DNA of 25,066 nt, taken from the NCBI RefSeq assembly GCF_036384435.1, contig NZ_DASVMI010000175.1:1-25066 (forward strand). Reading direction: 5' to 3'. The stretch's first letter is position 1. Every line of letters starts with the position of its first letter. The notes under the pieces were generated by a model. The model did no database searches. It was given only the letters and a program-made list of their open reading frames with translations, and was not told the origin of the DNA. Of this stretch, positions 15,979-23,073 are shown one piece after another. Position numbers and translations under genes: made by a program. This DNA is from GSA-30 sp036384435 (GTDB lineage Bacteria; Pseudomonadota; Gammaproteobacteria; Xanthomonadales; Rhodanobacteraceae).

Positions 15979-16092
15979 GGGAGATGGGCGCAAGTACGAC
16001 ACGGTTGGTAACCGGCAACGCAGCCAGCGCTGTGGTTGCATTGAGGCTTATCTCAGGTGCCGGGTTTTTGCGCCCCCCACGACCCATCTCCC
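15979..16092. repeat. Inverted repeat in the receptor-piuC gap
   Basis: GGGAGATGGG at 15979-15988 and its exact complement CCCATCTCCC at 16083-16092 bracket 94 bp of otherwise unremarkable sequence. The pair fills almost the whole gap between the receptor stop and the piuC start. It could be a small dispersed element or an RNA structure between the two cistrons. Confidence 0.6.
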
Positions 16093-16105
16093 GTTTCCCG
16101 AGTTA

Positions 16106-18439
16106 TCAGAACCTCACATTCGCGGTCAGCATCGCCGAACGCGGGGTTCCCGGCGTGTAGCGATAACCGCTCTTGTTGATGGCGCCGACGTAGGTCTTGT
16201 CGAACAGGTTGTAGAGGTTCAACTGCAAGTCGAAGTGCTTGTTCACTGGATACGAGGCCATGGCGTCGAAGACCCAGTATGAGTTGATATAGGCGGGCGT
16301 GCCGACGGCGCCATCCGTGCCGCGCTTGAGTTCTCCTGTGTAACGCGCACCACCGCCGATGTTAAGGCCGAACGGCAGGTGGTATGTGGTCCAGGCGGTG
16401 AAGGCGCTCTTGGGCGTATAGGCCAGGTCGTCCGTGCCATCCTGGGTCACCTTGGTGCCGTTGATGACCTTGGCATCCATGGTGGTGAAGCCAGCGGTGA
16501 TGGCCCAGTTCTCGGTGAGCTTGCCGACGGCTGAGAGTTCCACACCCTGCACGCGCTTCTTGCCGATCTGGTAGTACAACAGGTCGACCGGGTCCTGTAC
16601 GAGGTCGTTGTTGACCACGGTGCGATAGATCGCGCCGGTCAGCAGCAGCTTGCCATCGATGAACTCCCACTTGGTGCCGGTTTCCACCGTATGCGCGCGC
16701 TGGGGATCGAGGTTGGGGTTATCGGCGCTGTTGGCCGAGCTGCTGAGCGCCAGGGTATTGCCGCCCGGTGGCTCCGACGACACGGCATAGTTGAAGTAGA
16801 TGCTGCCGTTCGGCGCCGGCTTGTACAGCACGCCGAGCTTCCAGTTGGCCAGGTTGTCGCTCTTGCTGGCATTGAGGCCGCGAACCACAGTACCTGGTGG
16901 CAACGTGCCGCACACTGGGCCACCACGGCCACCGCAGGCCACCATGCTGGAGAAATCGGTGTTGTAGTGGTCAAGGCGCACGCCGGCGTTGACCTGCCAC
17001 TGTTCGCCAAACTTCAGCGTGTCGAACACGTAGGCCGATGCCGTGTTGGTCTTGCCGGTGGTGTAAGCACCGTTGCGACCGTAGACCAGGCCGGAGACGT
17101 TTTCGTTCGGATCGTAGAGATTGGCTGCCGGCCAGGTCGTGCCGTTGAGCGGCACGATGCCGATCGTGGTGGCCTTTTCCTGTGTCAGCTCGATGCCGGT
17201 GCTCAGGTTGTGGGTGATCGCGCCGGTGTCGAAATTGGCCGTGACATTGGCCTGGTCGGTGATGATGCTGTTGTTCTGGTGCTTGAACGTCGGCAGGCTG
17301 CGTGTGATCTGCCAGGTGGACGGATCGTTGATATTGGGCGTCAGCAGCGTGGTGGCCGAAAGCATGTACGAGGTCAGCAGGTAATCCTGCGTGCTGCGGC
17401 CCCAGCGCAGCGTGTTGTGCAACGCCACGTTCGGCGTGAAGTCGTGTTCCAACTTCACCGTGAACATGTCCTGCTTGACGCGATCATGGTCGGCGGTGGT
17501 GCCGTAGAAGTTCGACGGGTCGACCGGGCGGGCATTGTTCAGTTGCGGACGGGTCGGGTCGGGCGTGGTAAAGCCCGGCAGGCCAAGCGTCGGCACGCCG
17601 CCATCGGGCACGTTGTCCTGCTTGATGTGCAAGTAATCGATGTAGACGCGTGTCGCTGTGCCCAGGCCGAAGGCGAAAGTCGGAGCGATACCCCAGCGAT
17701 TGTTCTGGATTTCATCGCGCCCGGGCACACCGCTGTCCTGGCCCATCACATTGAGGCGGAAGGCGGAGGTATCGTTGACGACCTGGTTCCAGTCGGCGGT
17801 GACACGGCGACGATTGGCGCTGCCGTACGACAGGGATGCGCTGACCGCGTTGTCCAGTTCCGGCTGTTTGCTCACCAGGTTGACCGCACCGGTCGGCGCC
17901 GTGCGGCCGTTGTCGGTGCCGGCCGGACCCTTGGTCACTTCGACCTGTTCGATATTGAACACGTCGCGCGAGATGGTGCCCAGGTCACGCACGCCATCGA
18001 CGAAGATGCTGCCGGACGTATCGAAGCCACGCATGTAGATGCCGTCGCCAGTGGTGGTGCTGCCGTTCTCGCCGACGAAATACGTGCCCACGCCCGGACT
18101 GTTGCGCAGCGCTTCGGTCAGCGTGCTGGCGCCTTGTTCCTGGATCAGTTCCTTGCCGATGACCTGGATGGTCTGCGTGGTATCCAGCAGCGGCTGGGTA
18201 AATTTGGGCGAAGAGACCTTGTCGATCTTGTAATTGCTGGCTGCCGTCGCATCGACCTGCATGCCAGGCAGGTCCTTGGTATTGGTCGTGGTGACTTCCG
18301 GCGCAGCGGCGTCACCCTCTGCGGCCAGGGCGGGCTGGACCAGCGCCAATCCGGTGAGCAGGGTAGCGGCGGTGGCCATGCCCAGGGCGGTCTGGGGCAG
18401 GCGAGTGACGGGGTGCTTGCGACTGGTGATATGAGCCAT
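16106..18439 (-). CDS. TonB-dependent siderophore receptor (Fiu/PiuA-like, catecholate type)
   Basis: A 777-residue outer-membrane receptor. The signal peptide (about 1-40) has n-region MAHITSRKHPVTR, a hydrophobic core, and ends QPALAA. The plug follows at about 60-190: LLDTTQTIQVIGKELIQEQGASTLTEALRNSPGV, then GDGIYMRGFDTSGSIFVDGVRDLG and RDVFNIEQVEVTKGPAGTDNGRTAPTGAVNLVSKQP, all typical of siderophore receptors. The barrel ends in the terminal phenylalanine SAMLTANVRF. ATG 18439 is chosen because it starts the signal peptide and has GAAGAG upstream; the frame runs open to 18694 without a plausible leader. Its promoter carries a Fur-like box, and piuC follows downstream, as with Fiu-YbiX and PiuA-PiuC. 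The ligand is inferred from that context, not shown. Confidence 0.93.
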   Translation of the reverse strand: MAHITSRKHPVTRLPQTALGMATAATLLTGLALVQPALAAEGDAAAPEVTTTNTKDLPGMQVDATAASNYKIDKVSSPKFTQPLLDTTQTIQVIGKELIQEQGASTLTEALRNSPGVGTYFVGENGSTTTGDGIYMRGFDTSGSIFVDGVRDLGTISRDVFNIEQVEVTKGPAGTDNGRTAPTGAVNLVSKQPELDNAVSASLSYGSANRRRVTADWNQVVNDTSAFRLNVMGQDSGVPGRDEIQNNRWGIAPTFAFGLGTATRVYIDYLHIKQDNVPDGGVPTLGLPGFTTPDPTRPQLNNARPVDPSNFYGTTADHDRVKQDMFTVKLEHDFTPNVALHNTLRWGRSTQDYLLTSYMLSATTLLTPNINDPSTWQITRSLPTFKHQNNSIITDQANVTANFDTGAITHNLSTGIELTQEKATTIGIVPLNGTTWPAANLYDPNENVSGLVYGRNGAYTTGKTNTASAYVFDTLKFGEQWQVNAGVRLDHYNTDFSSMVACGGRGGPVCGTLPPGTVVRGLNASKSDNLANWKLGVLYKPAPNGSIYFNYAVSSEPPGGNTLALSSSANSADNPNLDPQRAHTVETGTKWEFIDGKLLLTGAIYRTVVNNDLVQDPVDLLYYQIGKKRVQGVELSAVGKLTENWAITAGFTTMDAKVINGTKVTQDGTDDLAYTPKSAFTAWTTYHLPFGLNIGGGARYTGELKRGTDGAVGTPAYINSYWVFDAMASYPVNKHFDLQLNLYNLFDKTYVGAINKSGYRYTPGTPRSAMLTANVRF

Positions 18440-18579
18440 CGTTCTCTTCACTAAAGCAGGAAAACCAGGGCCGTCAGCCGAAGCACCTGATCGGGGCGGT
18501 TGGCTTGGACGGTCCTCAAGGACGTTGCTGGCGCCGTGACGGAGCTCCCTTGCATCCATGACAGGCAACGATTCATTGA

Positions 18580-18608
18580 ATGTTATTTTTAATGAGAATG
18601 ATTTGCAA
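18580..18608 (-). promoter_or_regulatory. Sigma70-type promoter for the TonB receptor
   Basis: On the minus strand, TTGCAA (18608-18603) and TAACAT (18585-18580) are spaced by exactly 17 bases. The expected transcription start, near 18573, would give a leader of roughly 135 bases before ATG 18439. Confidence 0.65.
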
Positions 18609-18609
18609 T
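18591..18609. promoter_or_regulatory. Fur box overlapping the receptor promoter
   Basis: AATGAGAATGATTTGCAAT matches 15 of 19 positions of a symmetric Fur site of the type AATGAGAATCATTCTCATT (hand comparison). It covers the -35 hexamer and most of the spacer, so bound Fur-Fe(II) would block RNA polymerase. This fits an iron-repressed siderophore receptor. Confidence 0.75.
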
Positions 18610-18750
18610 AATAATTTGCTGCCGAGGCGTTGTGCCGGGCCTTGGGTCGTGCCGTCGAGAACTGCCAGATAAAAGGAGGGAAGCGGGGCGGCAAGCTTCA
18701 AGCTCTTGCTCCAGTCCCTGGGGCCGGCGTCATGCATGGCTGGCGGCCAA

Positions 18751-18778
18751 AAAAAGCCCCGCATAAGCGGGGCTTTTT
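18751..18778. terminator. Bidirectional rho-independent terminator after the M13 peptidase gene
   Basis: Arms AAAAAGCCCCGC and GCGGGGCTTTTT pair perfectly around ATAA, with T runs leaving on both strands. It begins 25 bases past the M13 stop on the minus strand and separates that gene from the receptor promoter. It is the clearest intrinsic terminator in the window. Confidence 0.95.
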
Positions 18779-18803
18779 ACCTCGATACCTTGAGGTCAGG
18801 GCA

Positions 18804-20942
18804 TTACCAGATCTTCACCTGCTTGTCGCCCGAACGAACCATGGCGTCGCCCGGCTTGCACTGGAAGGCCGAAGCGAAGGCTTCCATGTTCGACGGTGCG
18901 CCGATGGCGCGCAGAGACGCAGGGGAGTGCGGATCGACGTTGAGATACAGGACAGCCTGCTTCTCACGTACGTTGCCGCGCCACACGCGAGCCCAGTTCA
19001 GGAAGAAGCGCTGGTCCGGGGTGTAGCCGTCGATCTTCTGGTTGGCTTCTTCCGGATGGGCCTTGAGCGAGGTCTGCAACGCGTCATATGCCACGTTCAG
19101 GCCACCCAAGTCGGCGATGTTCTCGCCCAGGGTCAGCTTGCCGTTGACGTGCAGGTCCGGCTTGTCCTTGAGCGGGGTGTAGTCGTTGAATTGCTGCACC
19201 AGCTTGTCGGTACGTGCATTGAACTTGGCTTTGTCATCCTTGGTCCACCAGTCCTTGTTGTTGCCTTCACCGTCGAACTGCGAACCCTGGTCGTCGAAGC
19301 CGTGGCTGGCTTCATGACCGATCACGGCACCGATACCGCCATAGTTGATGGCGTCGTCGGCGTTGGCGTCGAAGAATGGCGGCTGCAGGATGGCGGCCGG
19401 GAAGTTGATCGTGTTGTCGGTCGGGTTGTAGTACGCATTGACCGTCTGCGGGGTCATGCCCCACTCCTTGCGATCGGTCGGCTTGCCGATCTTGGCAATG
19501 TCGTAGTCGTAGTTGAACTTCGACGCGGCCTGCGCGTTGGCAAAGAAGTTGTCCGGGGTAACCTTCAGGCCCGACCAGTCACGCCAGTTGTCCGGGTAGC
19601 CGATCTTGGGCAGGAAGGTGTTCCACTTGGCAACAGCCTTGTCCTTGGTTTCCTGGCTCATCCAATCGAGGTTCTGGATACGTGCCTTGAGGGCGTTGCG
19701 CACGTTGTTGACCAGTTCCTCGGCGCGCTGCTTGGCTTCGGGTTTGAACACCTTGGCCACGTACAATTGTCCAAGAGCTTCACCCATCTCGCCATTGACG
19801 GCACCCAGCACGCGCTTCCAGCGCGGCTTCTGCTTGGGCTGGCCGGACAGGGTCTGGCCGTAGAAGGCGAACTTGGCATCCTGGAAATCCGACGACAGGT
19901 AGTTGGCGGCATCGTCGATCGCGTGGAAGCGCAAATAGGCTTGCCAGGTGGTGATCGGGGCGGTAGCCAGCTGCTTGTCGAATTCGGCGAAGAACTTCGG
20001 CTGCGACAGCGAGAAGCCCTTTTCGATGGTGACGCCCTGGTCCTTGAAGAAGTTGTCCCAGTTGAAGTGCGGGGTGGCCTTGTTGGCTTCCTGCACCGTC
20101 ACGAAGTGGTATTCATTCTTCAGGTCGCGCGCTTCGGTCGGGGTCAGCGACGCGGCGGCGAGCTTGGTCTCGAACTTCATGACGTCGTCGGCCTGCTTCT
20201 TGGCATCGGCTTCGGACACACCGGTCAGTTGCAGCAGCTTGGCGATGTATGCCACGTAGGCCGTGCGGATGTCGGCGTACTTGGGATCGGTGTAGTAGTC
20301 CTTCGTCGGCAGGCCCAGGCCGCCTTCGTTGGCATAGGCAATCTGAATCTTGGCGTCCTTGAAGTCGGCGCCCGAACCAAAGCCGAATACGAAGCCGTTG
20401 CCCTCGGCGTACTGCTTGCTGATGAAATCGGCAAGTTGCTTGCTGTCCTTCAGCGCAGCGATCTGGTCGAGTTCCGGCTTGAGTGGCTGCCAGCCGGCCT
20501 TATTGATTGCATCCTCGTTCATGCCCGAGCGATACAGCCAGCCGATCTTCTGCTCGATCGAGCCAGACTGCGCCTTGTCGGCGTCCTTGTCGGCTGCCTC
20601 GACAATGTCGTGCTGGGTGTTCAGGCTGTTCTCGGCGAGCTGGTCGAATGCACCCCAGCGGGTACGATCGTCGGGGATGGGGTTGGCGGCAATCCACTTA
20701 GAGTTGACGAAGCCGTTCAAGTCCGAACAGACGTTGATGTTGCTGTCCAGTTCACTGACGTCGAACACGCTCTTTTTGGCGCCAGGCGCGGTAGCGGTGC
20801 TGGTCGTGGCGGCCGGTGCGGCGGCGGTGGTGGTCTTGGCAGGTGCGGCCTGATCGGTCGGCGACTCCTGCTTGCCGCAGGCAGCCAGTGCCAGCGTAGC
20901 GCTGACAGCCAAGGCGAGCGGTTTCAGAAACGGCTTGGTCAT
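18804..20942 (-). CDS. M13-family (neprilysin/PepO-like) metallopeptidase lipoprotein
   Basis: A 712-residue protein. The signal peptide has a lipobox ending in Cys22 (ALAAC), so it is probably an envelope lipoprotein. A Thr/Ala/Pro-rich linker (about 30-55) leads into the M13 N-terminal domain (NVCSDLNGFVNSKWIAANPIPDDRTRWGAF). The peptidase domain contains VNAYYNPTDNTINFPAAILQPPFF (about 501-524), the zinc motif HEASH (H543, E544, H547; family HExxH), GFDDQGSQFDGEGN, and the third ligand E607 in GENIADLGG. The C-terminal RxWR stretch NWARVWRGNVREKQAV and DPHSPASLRAIG are typical and form the substrate pocket in neprilysin. All catalytic residues are present. GAGGGA lies upstream of ATG 20942. 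M13 enzymes usually cut short peptides; the target here is unknown. Confidence 0.95.
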   Translation of the reverse strand: MTKPFLKPLALAVSATLALAACGKQESPTDQAAPAKTTTAAAPAATTSTATAPGAKKSVFDVSELDSNINVCSDLNGFVNSKWIAANPIPDDRTRWGAFDQLAENSLNTQHDIVEAADKDADKAQSGSIEQKIGWLYRSGMNEDAINKAGWQPLKPELDQIAALKDSKQLADFISKQYAEGNGFVFGFGSGADFKDAKIQIAYANEGGLGLPTKDYYTDPKYADIRTAYVAYIAKLLQLTGVSEADAKKQADDVMKFETKLAAASLTPTEARDLKNEYHFVTVQEANKATPHFNWDNFFKDQGVTIEKGFSLSQPKFFAEFDKQLATAPITTWQAYLRFHAIDDAANYLSSDFQDAKFAFYGQTLSGQPKQKPRWKRVLGAVNGEMGEALGQLYVAKVFKPEAKQRAEELVNNVRNALKARIQNLDWMSQETKDKAVAKWNTFLPKIGYPDNWRDWSGLKVTPDNFFANAQAASKFNYDYDIAKIGKPTDRKEWGMTPQTVNAYYNPTDNTINFPAAILQPPFFDANADDAINYGGIGAVIGHEASHGFDDQGSQFDGEGNNKDWWTKDDKAKFNARTDKLVQQFNDYTPLKDKPDLHVNGKLTLGENIADLGGLNVAYDALQTSLKAHPEEANQKIDGYTPDQRFFLNWARVWRGNVREKQAVLYLNVDPHSPASLRAIGAPSNMEAFASAFQCKPGDAMVRSGDKQVKIW

Positions 20943-21246
20943 AGATGTCCCTCGTAAAAAAGACGCCCCCGCGGGCGGTCATGTGTGCTTGAGTCAAGCC
21001 ATGGCGAGCGCACTCGGCCGTGGTCATGACCCTTCAAACTAGGTCAATGGTCATGGGGTGGACAGTGTCAAAGGTCAGGGGCTCCCATCGCGTGCACTGA
21101 TGCGTAGCGCGTCTGGATCGCTGCCTGGAGATTTGTCCTGAGTCCTGGCGATTTTGTTATAGAGTAACGCTGGCCTGGGGTCATGGCGCAAGCGGTACAA
21201 ATGGCATGGTCAGGCCAGGACGAATCGTAACATATTGCGATTTGGG

Positions 21247-21264
21247 CGTTTGGACGTCCGAACG
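21247..21264. promoter_or_regulatory. Near-perfect 18-bp palindrome upstream of the phosphoesterase gene
   Basis: CGTTTGGACGTCCGAACG differs from its own reverse complement at only one symmetric pair of positions. It lies about 105 bp before ATG 21370. It is a candidate operator for an unknown dimeric regulator. Confidence 0.4.
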
Positions 21265-21318
21265 CATGTCTTGCGCTTGTTACGGGTGTGTCATCTGCGG
21301 CCTTTAGTCTGCGGGAAG

Positions 21319-21344
21319 TTTCGCACGTAGGGGGCGTGCGCAAA
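21319..21344 (+). promoter_or_regulatory. Leader hairpin before the phosphoesterase start
   Basis: TTTCGCACG and CGTGCG(C)AAA pair over 9 bp with one bulged C and a 7-base loop. The structure ends 25 bases before ATG 21370, next to the ribosome-binding GGAG, so it could influence translation or mRNA stability. Confidence 0.35.
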
Positions 21345-21369
21345 CCCACCCACTTGGAGACTCCCCGCC

Positions 21370-23073
21370 ATGCGCAATCGTCTAGCCGCTTGCCTAGCCG
21401 CCTGTTTGCTTACTGCTTCTGCCGCCTCCATCGTGCTTGCCCAGACCGACGATGTGTTACGGCATCGTGGCCCGCAGCCTTTCCGAACTGCCACGCCTAT
21501 CAAGCACCTGGTCGTGATCTTCCAGGAAAACGTGTCGTTCGATCACTATTTCGGTACCTATCCGATTGCCGCCAACGGCAAGGGTGAACCAGCGTTCTAT
21601 GCCAAGCCGTTCACGCCGGGCGTTAATGGCTTCAGTGCCAAGTTGCTGACCAGGAACCCGAACAAGCTCAATACGGAAAACGGCGACGGCGCTATCAACC
21701 CGTTCCGCCTGTCGCGCGCGCAAGCGGCGACCGCTGACCAGGATCACGATTACGCCGCCGAGCAGCTCGCCTTCAACGGCGGCAAGATGGATCTGTTTCC
21801 GAAGAACACCGGTACTGGTGAGACGCTGCCCGGCGGTAGCGCCTCGCAGAACGGCATCGGCCAGGTGATGGGTTACTACGATGGCAATACCGTCACGGCG
21901 TACTGGAATTACGCGCAGAATTTCGCCATGAGCGACAATAGCTACGGCACGACGTTCGGTCCTTCTACGCCGGGTGCGATCAACCTGATCTCCGGCCAGA
22001 CCAATGGCATCGACCAGACGCTCAACGGCACCGGTGCCGAAGTGGACGATGGTAATGGTGGCCTGACCTTGATCAGCGATGCCGACCCGATCGACGACGT
22101 GTGCTCGTCGCCCAGTGGCAACCAGGTGCATTTCACCGGCAAGAACGTGGGCGACCTGCTCAATGAGCAGCATGTCACCTGGGGTTTCTTCGAGGGCGGT
22201 TTCGACCTGACCAAGACCAATCCGGATGGCAGTACCGGTTGTGGCCGGCAGACCCATTCGGATGTGACCAACACCACCAAGGCCGACTACATTCCGCATC
22301 ACCAGCCGTTCCAGTACTACACCTCCACGGCCAATCCCACGCATGCGCGTCCGACGTCGGTCGCGGCGATCGGCAGCACCGATGCGGCCAACCACCAGTA
22401 CGATATGGATGATTTCTATGCGGCGGTGGATAACGGCAACATGCCGGCGGTGAGTTTTCTCAAGGCACCCGGCTACCAGGATGGTCATGCCGGCTATTCT
22501 GATCCGCTCGACGAGCAGGCATTCGTCGTGCACGTGATCAACTTCCTGCAGCAGCATGACGAATGGGAAGATACGGCCGTCGTTATTGCTTATGACGACT
22601 CCGACGGCTGGTACGATCACCAGCCGGCGCCGCGCGTGAATGCGTCCAGCACCACGGATGACGCACTCGATGGCGCCGGCAACTGCGATGCGCGCGATAC
22701 CCTCCCGGGTGTCAATGCCGACAACAAGCATGCCCAGGGACGTTGCGGCTACGGTCCGCGCCTGCCGATGCTGGTGGTGTCGCCGTGGGCGAAGCAGAAC
22801 TATGTGGATCACAACCTCAGCGACCAAAGCTCGATCACTCGTTTCATCGAGGATAACTGGCTTGGCAGCAAGCGCCTGGGTGGTGGCTCGTTCGATGCGA
22901 TTGCCGGTAAGATCGATACCATGTTCGACTTCCATCAGCCGTTCATTTTCGAACGCAAGTTGATCCTGGACGAGCAGACTGGCCAGCCGCGACAGCCCTG
23001 GTGGTGGCCGTTCTCGTTCAACGCCCCCGAGGCGTGGAACCATCGTTCGCGCCACACCACCAAGCTGGGTTGA
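21370..23073 (+). CDS. Secreted phosphoesterase, phospholipase C/acid phosphatase AcpA family
   Basis: A 567-residue exported protein. The Sec signal peptide (about 1-24) ends SIVLAQ. The phosphoesterase domain opens with IKHLVVIFQENVSFDHYFGTYP; E53 and N54 in the ENxSFDHYFG motif are metal-binding and active-site residues in this family. Later motifs are SDNSYGTTFGPSTPGAINLISGQ and, near the end, VVIAYDDSDGWYDHQ, whose Asp-Asp-Ser-Asp segment completes the metal site. RLPMLVVSPWAKQNYVDHNLSDQSSITRFIEDNW is the conserved C-terminal block. Members hydrolyse phospholipids or phosphomonoesters; sequence alone does not decide between them. GGAG lies about 12 bases before the start. The stop TGA shares a base with the ATG of the multicopper oxidase gene, so the two are surely co-transcribed. 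Confidence 0.92.
   Translation: MRNRLAACLAACLLTASAASIVLAQTDDVLRHRGPQPFRTATPIKHLVVIFQENVSFDHYFGTYPIAANGKGEPAFYAKPFTPGVNGFSAKLLTRNPNKLNTENGDGAINPFRLSRAQAATADQDHDYAAEQLAFNGGKMDLFPKNTGTGETLPGGSASQNGIGQVMGYYDGNTVTAYWNYAQNFAMSDNSYGTTFGPSTPGAINLISGQTNGIDQTLNGTGAEVDDGNGGLTLISDADPIDDVCSSPSGNQVHFTGKNVGDLLNEQHVTWGFFEGGFDLTKTNPDGSTGCGRQTHSDVTNTTKADYIPHHQPFQYYTSTANPTHARPTSVAAIGSTDAANHQYDMDDFYAAVDNGNMPAVSFLKAPGYQDGHAGYSDPLDEQAFVVHVINFLQQHDEWEDTAVVIAYDDSDGWYDHQPAPRVNASSTTDDALDGAGNCDARDTLPGVNADNKHAQGRCGYGPRLPMLVVSPWAKQNYVDHNLSDQSSITRFIEDNWLGSKRLGGGSFDAIAGKIDTMFDFHQPFIFERKLILDEQTGQPRQPWWWPFSFNAPEAWNHRSRHTTKLG

Larger units (their letters stand above)
20943..21369. promoter_or_regulatory. Divergent intergenic region between the M13 peptidase and phosphoesterase genes
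   Basis: A 427-bp gap without a gene that must hold both promoters. I could not assign a convincing promoter. Three structures stand out: an AT-richer stretch with TTGTTATAGAGTAAC (about 21154-21168), a near-perfect 18-bp palindrome at 21247-21264, and a hairpin at 21319-21344 just before the phosphoesterase start. No Pho box could be made out. Confidence 0.5.

Noticed and set aside
16691..18454. Long open frame (about 587 codons) on the plus strand opposite the TonB receptor gene
   Set aside because: It is the antisense shadow of a clear receptor gene with signal peptide and plug motifs. Its own translation shows no domain, and such frames are common in high-GC DNA.
18440..18694. N-terminal extension of the TonB receptor
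   Set aside because: It would place coding sequence across the promoter and Fur box, and the signal peptide starts at 18439.
18630..20957. 775-codon plus-strand frame opposite the M13 peptidase gene
   Set aside because: The minus-strand protein has all M13 catalytic motifs. The plus frame runs through the terminator and gives a Val/Leu/Gly-rich product without recognisable features.
20943..21369. Pho box search upstream of the phosphoesterase gene
   Set aside because: TGTCA-like fragments occur, but no pair has the 11-base spacing expected of a PhoB site.
21457..23055. 532-codon minus-strand frame opposite the phosphoesterase gene
   Set aside because: Codon-shadow artefact; the plus strand encodes an intact signal peptide and phosphoesterase motifs.
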